Below, in pieces: positions 17,650 to 27,187 of a DNA stretch of 64,000 nucleotides. The translations under genes and the position numbers were made by a program. Source of the stretch: Chitinophaga rhizosphaerae. GTDB lineage: Bacteria; Bacteroidota; Bacteroidia; Chitinophagales; Chitinophagaceae. Every line of letters begins with the position of its first letter. The first letter of the stretch is position 1. The stretch is taken from assembly GCF_003958645.1 (NCBI RefSeq), contig NZ_RXLO01000003.1, positions 186,001 through 250,000 on the forward strand. Direction: 5' to 3'. The notes under the pieces were generated by a model. The model did no database searches, was not told the DNA's origin, and saw nothing but the letters and a program-made list of their open reading frames with translations.

Positions 17650-19011
17650 ATGAAAAAGATCATCTTTTATATATCGGCGGGATGCATGTTGGCGATGGGC
17701 GCCTGCCGCGATTATGTAGACATCAGGCCGAAGGGCGTCATCATTCCCCAGACCGTCCGCGATTACCGGTTGCTGCTCAATAACGTGAATACGCTGAGCG
17801 CGTCGTATGGTACGTCTGACATGGGTTCGGACGATTATGATTTCAATACGGACCCCGCGCTCCAGAAATCCCTTGGGGAAAGCACGGTCAATATTTACAC
17901 GTTCCAGCCCGATTTTTACCGGCAGGATGTAGACGACGGCGAATGGAATACCCTGTACAAACTCATCTACACCGCTAACGTCGTAATTGCCGGATTGCCG
18001 GATGCGACGGGCGGAACGCAGCAGGAGAAGAACCAGCTGATGGGGGAGGCGCTGGTGCACAGGGCGTTTGGCTACTGGAGCCTCATCAATCTGTACGCGA
18101 AACCCTGGAACGGATCTGCTTCGTCGGCCGACCCCGGAGTACCACTGCTGCTGGCGCCCGATCTGAACGCCAAACTCGACCGCGCCACGGTGAAAGCCGT
18201 GTACGACCGCATCCTGGCCGATCTGCAGGCCGCTTTGCCCATGGTGGCGGAGAAGCCTGCGGTGAAGCTTTATCCCGGGAAAGCGGCCGTGTACGCCATG
18301 TTTTCCCGCACTTACCTCATGCGCCGCGATTACGTGAAAGCAGGGAAATATGCAGACAGTGCGCTGGCCTACCAGGGCGACGTACTCGATCTGAATACGA
18401 TCAAATCGAGCCCGGGCACCCTCATCCCGAGGAACATCCAGAACCCGGAAGTGATCCTTTATAAAACCGCTTTCAATGCCTATGCCAGCGCATTCTACAG
18501 CCAGGAATTACTGACGCTGCTGGGCACCAAAGACCTCCGGTACCAAATCTTCACCGGCGATGGTGAAGCGCTCCTCGGCATTAAGGGGCGCATCTATAAC
18601 GGCGAATTCCTCGCGTTCGATACCCGCGACGTTGGTCCCCGCGTACCGGAAATGCTGCTTACGCAAGCGGAGGCGCGTGCCCGCGAAGGCAAGGCAGCCG
18701 AAGCTTTGGGTATTATCAACAACCTGCGCCGCAAACGCTTCGAGCCGGCGGATTTCTCGGAACTGACGGCGGCTACGCCGGCGGAGGCGCTGAAAATAGT
18801 GCTGGAAGAAAGGAGACGGGAGCTGTTCAGCCGCGCGATGCGTTGGTTCGACCTGCGCCGCCTCAACCTGGAGCCGGCTTTCGCGAAGCCCGTGACGCAC
18901 CAGTTCGGGGATAAATCCTTCACGCTGGAACCGAACAGTGCAAGGTATACTTACCCGATCCCGTCGCGGATCATGATGCTCAGTCCCGAAATCAAACCCA
19001 ATCAACGATAA
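17650..19011 (+). CDS. SusD/RagB-family nutrient-binding lipoprotein
   Basis: 453-residue surface lipoprotein that caps the SusC barrel and captures substrate. The signal peptide ends in the lipobox MGAC with Cys19 as the lipidated residue, followed by RDYVDIRPKG, a common SusD start. Helical TPR-like pairs are present throughout; the C-terminal region carries the family stretch FEPADFSELT...EEALKIVLEERRRELFSRAMRWFDLRRLN (about 360-400, with ERRREL...RWFDLRR) and ends with PIPSRIMMLSPEIKPNQ. It is directly after SusC in the same operon and before the thioredoxin-like gene. Confidence 0.95.
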   Translation: MKKIIFYISAGCMLAMGACRDYVDIRPKGVIIPQTVRDYRLLLNNVNTLSASYGTSDMGSDDYDFNTDPALQKSLGESTVNIYTFQPDFYRQDVDDGEWNTLYKLIYTANVVIAGLPDATGGTQQEKNQLMGEALVHRAFGYWSLINLYAKPWNGSASSADPGVPLLLAPDLNAKLDRATVKAVYDRILADLQAALPMVAEKPAVKLYPGKAAVYAMFSRTYLMRRDYVKAGKYADSALAYQGDVLDLNTIKSSPGTLIPRNIQNPEVILYKTAFNAYASAFYSQELLTLLGTKDLRYQIFTGDGEALLGIKGRIYNGEFLAFDTRDVGPRVPEMLLTQAEARAREGKAAEALGIINNLRRKRFEPADFSELTAATPAEALKIVLEERRRELFSRAMRWFDLRRLNLEPAFAKPVTHQFGDKSFTLEPNSARYTYPIPSRIMMLSPEIKPNQR

Positions 19012-19028
19012 TTTAAAACGGATTGCAT

Positions 19029-20294
19029 ATGGACCTTCAAAAACTGACCTTGTTCTTTTGCCTGATGCTCGCCACGCTGACCGTAAGCGCGCAGGACGAA
19101 GGGATTCGCTTCACCCATGGCCTTTCCTGGAAAGCCGTGCTGGAAAAAGCGAAGCGCGAGAATAAATACATTTTCGTGGATTGCTTCACCACCTGGTGCG
19201 GCCCCTGCAAAATGATGAGCCGCGACGTCTTCCCCCAAAAAAACGTCGGCGATTTCTTCAATGAAAAATTCGTGAGCGTGAAGATGCAGATGGACCGTAC
19301 CGCCAAAGACGACGAAGAAGTGAAAGCACGCTATGCCGACGCGGATTTCCTGGCGAAGGAGTATGCCGTCATGGCGTATCCCACTTTCCTGTATTTCACG
19401 CCGCAGGGGAAGCTGGTGCACCTGGTGGTGGGGACGGACAGCGCGAAGGCCTTTATTGCGAGATCGGCCGCCGCTTTCGATCCCGAAACGCAATACTACA
19501 CCCGGATGGAGAATGCCCGCAAAGAAGTTGGCAGCGATCCGGAAAAAGTGAAATCCCTCGTCAGGGAAGCTAAAAAGGTCTACGACGGCGTCAACATGAC
19601 GAAGCTGATGAAAACCTGGCTGCAGGTGAAATCCGATGTTTACAATAAAGAAGACCTCTCGTTCCTCGACCAAATGACCATGCGTTCCGAAGATCCCGGT
19701 TTCGCCATTTTCCTCCGCCAGTCTGCAAAAGTGGACGCTGTGATGGGCGAAGGGTTTGCCGCGAAGAAAACCGGCCAGATCATCGCCGGGGAAGAACTGT
19801 ACAGCAAATGGAAAGGGGAAGGCGAACCGGATATGAAAGGGCTGGAATCCGCGCTCAAAAAGAAATATCCGCAACAGGCCGGCAAACTGTTCGGGATGTT
19901 CAGGCTGAATGTTTACCAGCGGAACGGCCAGTGGGACAAGTTCCAGGCCGAAGCGCCCCGTTTCGTGGAAAAATACGGCGCCGATCTTGCACCTTCGGAG
20001 CTCAGCAGCCTCGCCGGCTCGATCGCACGGAACTGCAGCGATCCCGCCTGCCTGCAATCCGCGCTGAAGTGGAGCCGCCAGGCCATGGAAGCGGAAGCTT
20101 CCGAGCCGATGATCAAAAGTGTGTATGCGCACCTGCTGTACCGGCTGGACCGTAAGCCCGAAGGCATCGCGCTGCAGCAGGAAGTAGTGGCAGCGTATGC
20201 CGCCAGCACCGAAAAATCGGGAGCGTACATGCTGAAATCAGCGAAACAACTGCTGGAAAAGATGGAGAAAGGCGAGAAGACCTGGAAACACTGA
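19029..20294 (+). CDS. Secreted thioredoxin-fold protein of the SusC/D operon
   Basis: 421-residue exported protein; ATG 19029 is preferred over the in-frame TTG six bases earlier. Signal peptide residues 1-19 (LTLFFCLMLATLTVSAQ), then a thioredoxin-like domain (about 25-135) with the redox motif TTWCGPCKMM and a cis-proline-like MAYPTFL. The C-terminal 280 residues are helical and resemble TPR-type repeats. It is 17 bases after SusD and closes the operon before a strong terminator. A periplasmic disulfide or thiol role for imported peptide or the receptor is possible but not shown. The long C-terminal extension is beyond a plain thioredoxin. Confidence 0.88.
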   Translation: MDLQKLTLFFCLMLATLTVSAQDEGIRFTHGLSWKAVLEKAKRENKYIFVDCFTTWCGPCKMMSRDVFPQKNVGDFFNEKFVSVKMQMDRTAKDDEEVKARYADADFLAKEYAVMAYPTFLYFTPQGKLVHLVVGTDSAKAFIARSAAAFDPETQYYTRMENARKEVGSDPEKVKSLVREAKKVYDGVNMTKLMKTWLQVKSDVYNKEDLSFLDQMTMRSEDPGFAIFLRQSAKVDAVMGEGFAAKKTGQIIAGEELYSKWKGEGEPDMKGLESALKKKYPQQAGKLFGMFRLNVYQRNGQWDKFQAEAPRFVEKYGADLAPSELSSLAGSIARNCSDPACLQSALKWSRQAMEAEASEPMIKSVYAHLLYRLDRKPEGIALQQEVVAAYAASTEKSGAYMLKSAKQLLEKMEKGEKTWKH

Positions 20295-20315
20295 CGGATC
20301 GGCCATCCTTATATA

Positions 20316-20353
20316 GCCAAGGCCCCCGCGAACGCGGGGGCCTTGGCGTTTTT
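20316..20353. terminator. Bidirectional terminator between SusC/D operon and phosphoesterase
   Basis: 15-bp perfect inverted repeat (20316-20330 with 20333-20347, arms GCCAAGGCCCCCGCG) with a two-base centre and GTTTTT on the right; the left side is A/T-rich (TATAT). It sits between two convergent genes and probably serves both. Confidence 0.9.
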
Positions 20354-20368
20354 ATAAGGTTTGGGATG

Positions 20369-21610
20369 CTAGCGTTTGCTTTTCAGCTCCACTTTCCCGA
20401 ATTCGGAGCCATCGTCTTTCAGCATCACGAGCTGCAGGTCTTTTTCCGTGGCTTTCACCTTGATGAGCGTGCGGTTGCCGTCTTTCGGCCCGCCCCCGAT
20501 CACGATGGGGTAGGAGTGTTGCCCTTTTACCGGTTGGAAGATGCCCATTTTGTGGGTGTGCCCGGCGATGAAGAGATCGATGCCCGATTTCTCGAAGGTA
20601 TCGGCAAACATTTCGCGGCAATGCATGGGGCCGTGCCAGTCGCCCGAGTAATAATGCGGGATGTGCATCATCACCACGCGGAATTTCGCCTTTTTGAATG
20701 CCGGGGTGGCCACGATTTTTTTCAGGGTTTCGGCCTGCTGGCGGCGGTATTCGTCGAAGCTCACGATACCGGCGTAAACCGGGTGGTCATCGGGCTTGTC
20801 TTCGCCGGTGTCGAGCACGGTGAAGTGGACGGGGCCCCAGGTGCGGTCGAAGATATACTCGCCGTCGAAGTAATTCGCCAGTTCGCGGCGGTATTTACCC
20901 CGGGTTTCGTGGTTGCCGCGGGTGAAGATAAAAGGTGTATTGGAGGCGAAGGCTTTACCGGCCGGCGCGAGCAGGTGATCGATGATTTGCTTCTCATCTT
21001 CCTGGTAATCAAATATATCGCCATTGAAAAACACGAAATCGTACGGGTCTTTGGTCAGACCGGTGAGGTGGGGGATGGATTGCGGGCGGTCGTGGATGTC
21101 GTTGATCACGAGCCAGGATACCGCTGCGGGCTTGAGGGCGGGAGTGGTGAACGCGTATATTTCGGAGACGAGGGTGTCTCCATAAGTAAGTTTATATGGC
21201 TGGAATTCCACGATCTCCTTCGAATGTACCCGGTAATGATAGGTGGTGCCGGGTTTGAGGTGGCTGAGGCGGATTTTGTGGAGGGTGTTGTAGGAGTCGA
21301 CTACGCCGGCGTTGCTGTGCTGGGCTTTGGAGCCGAGGGCTTCGGTTTCGCCGTATTCTACCCAGCTGTAGGTGGGCTTGTTGCTGAGCCACATGACCGT
21401 CATGCCGTCGGGCATTGGGTGCTGGAGGTAGGGTTGGCAGAGGAAGGTGTGCGCTTCTGCGGCGGGATCGGCTTCCGGGACCGTGCTGGAAACGGCCGCG
21501 GCGGCGGTGCGGGCTCCGGGTGCGAGGGTGGCGGCGCCGAATAATCCGGCTTTCGTAAGATTACCGAGGAATTTCCGGCGGGATGGTGCGGGCTTATCGT
21601 TTTGTATCAT
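20369..21610 (-). CDS. TAT-exported calcineurin-like metallophosphoesterase
   Basis: 413-residue exported hydrolase. The N-terminus has a twin-arginine signal (SRRKFLGNLTKAGLFGAATL), then a fibronectin-like N-terminal domain of purple acid phosphatases (about 55-150, with SHLKPGTTYHYRV) and a metallophosphoesterase domain (about 165-380). Metal ligands expected: D of NDIHD (about 173), GDIFD (about 196), GNHE (about 235, RGNHETRG), and GHTHKMG (about 354). It should cleave phosphate esters outside the cytoplasm. The gene is alone, convergent with the SusC/D operon and divergent from atpD. Confidence 0.92.
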   Translation of the reverse strand: MIQNDKPAPSRRKFLGNLTKAGLFGAATLAPGARTAAAAVSSTVPEADPAAEAHTFLCQPYLQHPMPDGMTVMWLSNKPTYSWVEYGETEALGSKAQHSNAGVVDSYNTLHKIRLSHLKPGTTYHYRVHSKEIVEFQPYKLTYGDTLVSEIYAFTTPALKPAAVSWLVINDIHDRPQSIPHLTGLTKDPYDFVFFNGDIFDYQEDEKQIIDHLLAPAGKAFASNTPFIFTRGNHETRGKYRRELANYFDGEYIFDRTWGPVHFTVLDTGEDKPDDHPVYAGIVSFDEYRRQQAETLKKIVATPAFKKAKFRVVMMHIPHYYSGDWHGPMHCREMFADTFEKSGIDLFIAGHTHKMGIFQPVKGQHSYPIVIGGGPKDGNRTLIKVKATEKDLQLVMLKDDGSEFGKVELKSKR

Positions 21611-21741
21611 TATAAAGCGTGTTATGCCGCTAAAAATAATATCCTCCGCCCGGAAATGCCAACTTATTGACTATAATTAATATATTTGATGCCTCGGTAT
21701 GGAAAACTGACGAAAATCACCCCAAATCAAATTCCCGGAAT

Positions 21742-21773
21742 TTTGGGTTTTCTGGCTTCAATCGTTACCTTTG
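21742..21773 (+). promoter_or_regulatory. Predicted promoter of atpDC
   Basis: -33 TTTG (21742-21745) and -7 TACCTTTG (21766-21773) separated by 20 bases, close to the Bacteroidota consensus TTTG/TAnnTTTG. Start of transcription would be about 45-50 bases before the atpD ATG at 21828. A second TATATTTG box lies at 21681. Confidence 0.8.
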
Positions 21774-21791
21774 CGCGAAATTTTGCATTAG

Positions 21792-23327
<1,536 letters not shown>

Positions 23328-23353
23328 GGCCACACACCACTAAACCGATTAAC

Positions 23354-23605
23354 ATGTTATTGGAAATATTGACACCGGAAAGAAAGCTGTACACGGGAGA
23401 AGTATATGGCATCCAGTTGCCGGGCGTAGACGGTTCCTTCGAAGTGCTGGACCGCCACGCTCCGCTGATCGCCGCCCTGGGTAAAGGCAAGATGAAGGTG
23501 CTGAAAGATAAGAGCCATGCAGACCATTACTCCATCGAGGGTGGTTTCGTAGAGGTGCTGAATAACAAGGCGACGGTGCTGGTAGAAGGCGCCACCGCCC
23601 AGTAA
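23354..23605 (+). CDS. atpC: F1F0 ATP synthase subunit epsilon, short form
   Basis: 83-residue epsilon subunit containing only the N-terminal beta-sandwich (LEILTPERKLYTGEVYGIQLPGVDGSFEVLDRHAPLIAAL, split around the loop) that binds gamma and the c-ring. The C-terminal helical hairpin that can inhibit ATP hydrolysis in longer homologues is absent; this short form is usual in Bacteroidota, so it is not truncation. Cotranscribed with atpD. Confidence 0.95.
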   Translation: MLLEILTPERKLYTGEVYGIQLPGVDGSFEVLDRHAPLIAALGKGKMKVLKDKSHADHYSIEGGFVEVLNNKATVLVEGATAQ

Positions 23606-23629
23606 ACTCCTCAAAGGCAATATATCAAG

Positions 23630-23656
23630 GCCGGGCAGCGATGCCCGGCTTTTTTT
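23630..23656 (+). terminator. Terminator of atpDC
   Basis: 8-bp stem GCCGGGCA / TGCCCGGC with a GCGA tetraloop, followed by seven T; 25 bases after the atpC stop. Confidence 0.94.
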
Positions 23657-23822
23657 ATGGGTATCGGTTTATCTGGCGAAGTCCGGCTTTATTACGGGGT
23701 GGGCGGCGATTAAGCCGTTTTCCGCGCCGCGAACGCTGCGCATGCGCCTGGTAGCGGCGTCGCATTCGTCTAGCATAGATACTGCATAAAATGTTATGAA
23801 GGGACGGTTTGGATGGTAGCGA

Positions 23823-24374
23823 TTAGTTCAACGACGGGTCTATCGGGAAATTGGCCATCATGGCGAAGTTGTTGCCCAGCTTCTGCAGGGATAGTTTCCA
23901 GATCTCTTCTTCGTTTCCACTGAAAAGAAGCGGAGGAGTGATACGGGAAAGTATCCAGCTTTTCTCATTCAGCTCACCTTCGAGCTGGCCGCTGCTCCAG
24001 CCGGAGTAGCCGATGAAGAATTTGATTTTCTGCATATCCAGCTCGCCGCGGTTGATAAGCGCTACAACGGTGGCAAAGTCGCCGCCCCAGAAAAGCCCGG
24101 GAAAAACTTCGAAGCCGCCCTCGATCTGGCCGGGGAGTTGATGTATGAAATGAATGGTGTCGAGCTGAACGGGGCCGCCGTAAAAGACGGGGATGTTGGG
24201 GGTAACGACGGCGGGAATAAGCTCGTCGAGTTTATGATCGAACGGGCGGTTTACCACGAATCCGAAGCTACCTTCTTCCTGGTGCTCGCATAAGAGGACC
24301 ACCGTTCTGGCGAAATTCGGATCTTTCAGGAAAGGGTCCGCAATCAGCAATATTCCAGGCGCAAGTTGTTCCAT
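23823..24374 (-). CDS. YqgE/AlgH-family protein
   Basis: 183-residue cytoplasmic protein of the UPF0301 family. Typical segments are APGILLIADPFLKDPNFARTVVLLCEH at the start (read here from Ala5 on), a GFVVNRP block near 40 and YSGWSSGQLEGEL near 130. The ATG at 24374 is preferred; a GTG four codons upstream is in frame. The molecular role of the family is unsettled. It is divergent from the DUF1801 gene and convergent with atpDC. Confidence 0.93.
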   Translation of the reverse strand: MEQLAPGILLIADPFLKDPNFARTVVLLCEHQEEGSFGFVVNRPFDHKLDELIPAVVTPNIPVFYGGPVQLDTIHFIHQLPGQIEGGFEVFPGLFWGGDFATVVALINRGELDMQKIKFFIGYSGWSSGQLEGELNEKSWILSRITPPLLFSGNEEEIWKLSLQKLGNNFAMMANFPIDPSLN

Positions 24375-24554
24375 ACCATATTCCACATGCTCTAACCAAA
24401 TTTAACCAACTCCGGGCAACTATCGGCAATAGAAGGCGACTTTTTTGAAAGGGAACTTCTTTTCGACGCATTTTGCCCTTTTTTTGTCGCTTCCGGCATG
24501 TATGAAAAAGAATGGCCGTCGGTATTTTTGATCCGCACAAAACCCTTTCATACC

Positions 24555-25067
24555 ATGGCCAAGACCGATTTCAAAACCATCGACGAGTACATCTCCACGT
24601 TCGACGCTGCGGACCAGGCGGCGCTGACGAAAATCCGCCAGGCGATCCGCAAAGCTGCGCCCAACGCGGAAGAGGTGATCAGTTACCAGATCCCTGCCTA
24701 TAAGGAGAATGGATATGTTATTTATTTTTCAGGATTCAAGGAGCATTATTCCCTTGCGTTTCCTCCGCCGTTCACCGTTTTCGAAGTGTTCGCCAAAGAA
24801 CTGGCGCCTTACCGGCAATCGAAAAGCGTGGTGCAGTTGCCTAAAAGCTCCCCACTGCCCCTGGACCTCATCGGGCGCATGGTGAAGTTCCGGCTAGAAG
24901 AAGCGAAGAATTCATCCAAATTGAAACCTCAGCCCGCCGCTAAAAGGGCCGGAGCTGCAGCCTCCAAAACCCGGCCAGCAGCACCTGCGAAACCTAAAGC
25001 CGCTGCGAAGAAAGCCAGTGCAGCAGCGCCCAAGGCCAAGCCGGTGCCCGCAGCGAAGAAAAAGTAG
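24555..25067 (+). CDS. DUF1801 protein with Lys/Ala-rich tail, possibly frameshifted
   Basis: 170 residues from ATG 24555; an in-frame start at 24498 would add a stretch unlike the family. Residues 1-115 form a DUF1801 domain (TIDEYISTFD...EEVISYQIPAYK...YFSGFKEHYSLAFPPP), related to frataxin-like YdhG/YyaD proteins. Residues 118-170 are a histone H1-like tail of Ala, Lys and Pro. The stop follows a run of five A. In the -1/+2 frame, 26 further codons (25070-25147, ending TAA at 25148) carry on the same basic Val/Lys/Ala composition, so a single-base change in the A-run would lengthen the tail to a TKRA end. DNA binding by the tail is an inference. Confidence 0.85.
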   Translation: MAKTDFKTIDEYISTFDAADQAALTKIRQAIRKAAPNAEEVISYQIPAYKENGYVIYFSGFKEHYSLAFPPPFTVFEVFAKELAPYRQSKSVVQLPKSSPLPLDLIGRMVKFRLEEAKNSSKLKPQPAAKRAGAAASKTRPAAPAKPKAAAKKASAAAPKAKPVPAAKKK

Positions 25068-25457
25068 GGGTCGCTGCTCGAAAGAAAGTTTTCGCTAAAA
25101 AGACCGGCGTTTCGGTTAGGAAAACGGCTACTGTCACCAAACGTGCGTAAACAGTACTGAAATCATGAAGTCCGGCGTGGATTCCGATATATAGTTGCAT
25201 GCCGCGTACTGCCGGCTTCTTCGGAAGCTGGAAAACTACATGCAATTGAGTCCATTGAGATTTCAAATAAGCAGATGATTGGGCTTCCACCACCAGTTCG
25301 GAGAAAATGAACGGGTAATTCCACACGGCCACCCCACAAGCACAATACGCCCCCGGTTCCCACGATATTCCCTCCGGCCGGCTCAAACCTGCAGGCAGGC
25401 AAAAGGCAGGACTCCAAACAGCTGTAAAACAATTAATTATAGTAGAGAAAGCAACAA

Positions 25458-25486
25458 ATAAAAAAAGGGACCTAGAAAGATCCCTT
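25458..25486 (-). terminator. Minus-strand hairpin terminator of the candidate small RNA
   Basis: 8-bp stem with loop TTTCTA (minus strand) followed by UUUUUUU; on the plus strand no T-run follows, so it works in one direction. Confidence 0.65.
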
Positions 25487-25602
25487 ACCATTTTATCAAC
25501 CAAAATCTAAATCGCTTATGGAACGAATCCACGTCGATGTATGTAGAAAGTTTATTCGCTTATTTGTGTTTGTTATCCAGTATCAAATTTAGTACCAGAT
25601 GA
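25460..25602 (-). ncRNA. Candidate small RNA, about 140 nt
   Basis: No coding frame of note. On the minus strand a perfect TAnnTTTG box (TACCTTTG, 25608-25615) is followed about 115 bases later by a hairpin (AAGGGATC / GGTCCCTT, one G-U pair, 25465-25486) and a run of five to seven U. The pairing of promoter and terminator without an ORF suggests an independent short transcript. There is no recognised homologue, and 6S or other named RNAs cannot be claimed from this. Confidence 0.4.
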
Positions 25603-25713
25603 CAGAACAAAGGTATGTAAAGAACACATAATAACCGCGCAATTTCTCCGTTAAAATTACGTTAAAGTGGTGTTTTTTAACAGCAGTGCCCCTATATATC
25701 CTACCTACCCCTA

Positions 25714-25721
25714 TAATTTTG
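25714..25721 (+). promoter_or_regulatory. -7 box upstream of the histidine kinase
   Basis: TAATTTTG matches TAnnTTTG and lies 75 bases before the ATG at 25796. No TTTG is seen at the right distance upstream, so strength is uncertain. Confidence 0.45.
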
Positions 25722-25795
25722 TACCATAGTTGCTGTAGCAATTACCGGCGTACCCCGCTTTTTTCGCTATATTTATCGTTTCATAGTCTTACAAA

Positions 25796-27151
25796 ATGCT
25801 GCCGTTAAAAAAGATATTTCCTGTTCTAATTGCACTGATTTCACTTTCCCTCCTGGGTATCATTTATATACAGTTTAGCTGGATTCGTAATGCTGCCCAT
25901 ATCAAAAAAGAAGAGAAAGAACATAAAATGGAAGAAGCCGTTCTCGCCGCCGGGAACGACATCCTCAGCAAATCCGTCACACCCGTCACCCGCATCCAGA
26001 TCGACCGGAACAAACCCGATGGCGTGCTCGGCAAATTCATGCTCGATCCCTTCTCCGACAACAACATCAAACAGATTATACCGATCTCCGCACAGGTAGA
26101 TGTCAACGAAGTGTCTGCTGCGCTCCGCAAAGCCATGAAGGCCAACAAGCTCGACACGATCTTCGAATTCGGCATCGAGTCGCCCACCCCGCACGGCATC
26201 AATATCCAGCTCAGCTCCCGCAACTTCGTGGAACGCCTCCGCCGGCGCGACGTCGACTCCGCACTCTACCAGGAAATCATCGTTCCGCTGGCCGATAACC
26301 TTACATCGCCCACCATGGAAGTGCTCCACGTATTCGTTCCGCAAAGCAGTTTCACGGTGTTCAAATCACTCGGATGGATGATCTTCGGCAGCATCGTTTT
26401 TACCATCATCATCGTCACCGCTTTCGCCCTCACCATCCGCACCATGCTCGGCCAGAAAAAACTTTCCGAGATCAAGAGCGATTTCATCAATAACATGACC
26501 CACGAGCTGAAAACACCGCTCGCCACCATCTCCCTCGCCATAGACGCCATCGGCAACGAACGCGTCATGGAAAACAAGGAGAAAATCAGGTACTTTTCGG
26601 GCATCATCAAGGAGGAAAACAAACGGATGAACAAACAGGTGGAATCCATCCTCCAATCCGCCCTCATGGAAAAAGAGGAATTGACCCTCAACCTGCAGCC
26701 CATCGACGTGCACCAACTCATCACCCATACCATCGACAACCTCCGCCTGCAGCTCGACGGCAAGAACGGCCGCGTGGAATTGCAGCTGAACGCCATCCAG
26801 CCCATCCTGAAGGCCGACGAAGTGCATTTCTCCAACCTCATCTTCAACCTGCTCGATAACGCGATCAAGTATTCGAAAGACAACCTGGAGATCCGCATCG
26901 CCACGTCCAACACCCGCAAAAACCTCGTGATCTCGATCGCCGACAACGGCATCGGGATGAGCCGCGACACGGTGTCGCGCATATTCGAGAAATTTTACCG
27001 CGCCCATACCGGGAACGTGCATAACGTGAAAGGTTTCGGGCTGGGGCTTACTTACGTGAAAGCCATCGTAGACGCGCACAAGGGAAAGATCCGCGTGGAA
27101 AGCATTATGGGCAAGGGCAGCCGTTTCACGATGGAGTTTCCGCAGGAGTAG
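25796..27151 (+). CDS. Membrane sensor histidine kinase
   Basis: 451-residue two-component kinase. TM1 about 9-27, an extracytoplasmic sensor of roughly 165 residues with no named domain, TM2 about 195-217, then a short linker to the kinase core. The H-box is FINNMTHELKTPLA with the phosphorylated His about residue 240; the N-box (NLIFNLLDNAIKYS), G1 (IADNGIGMS), F-box (FEKFYRAH) and G2 (GFGLGLTYVK) are complete. No response regulator is adjacent: an E1-like gene follows 36 bases downstream. The partner must be elsewhere, so signal and target are unknown. Confidence 0.94.
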   Translation: MLPLKKIFPVLIALISLSLLGIIYIQFSWIRNAAHIKKEEKEHKMEEAVLAAGNDILSKSVTPVTRIQIDRNKPDGVLGKFMLDPFSDNNIKQIIPISAQVDVNEVSAALRKAMKANKLDTIFEFGIESPTPHGINIQLSSRNFVERLRRRDVDSALYQEIIVPLADNLTSPTMEVLHVFVPQSSFTVFKSLGWMIFGSIVFTIIIVTAFALTIRTMLGQKKLSEIKSDFINNMTHELKTPLATISLAIDAIGNERVMENKEKIRYFSGIIKEENKRMNKQVESILQSALMEKEELTLNLQPIDVHQLITHTIDNLRLQLDGKNGRVELQLNAIQPILKADEVHFSNLIFNLLDNAIKYSKDNLEIRIATSNTRKNLVISIADNGIGMSRDTVSRIFEKFYRAHTGNVHNVKGFGLGLTYVKAIVDAHKGKIRVESIMGKGSRFTMEFPQE

Positions 27152-27187
27152 GTTATCTTTGCGGAGGAAATCAGACCTTAGCATAAC

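Larger units (their letters stand above)
25068..25795. other. 728-base intergenic region: broken tail, candidate small RNA, kinase promoter
   Basis: Left part (25068-25150) reads as the displaced continuation of the upstream Lys-rich tail. 25151-25457 shows nothing I can support; a minus-strand frame across it passes through a terminator hairpin and is not accepted. 25460-25615 has a minus-strand promoter box and terminator. 25616-25795 is A/T-rich and holds a -7 box for the histidine kinase. Confidence 0.6.

Noticed and set aside
24994-25503. 169-codon minus-strand frame across the intergenic gap
   Set aside because: Has a signal-peptide-like N-terminus, but a terminator hairpin with U-run lies inside its first codons and its end overlaps the DUF1801 gene; no family is recognised.
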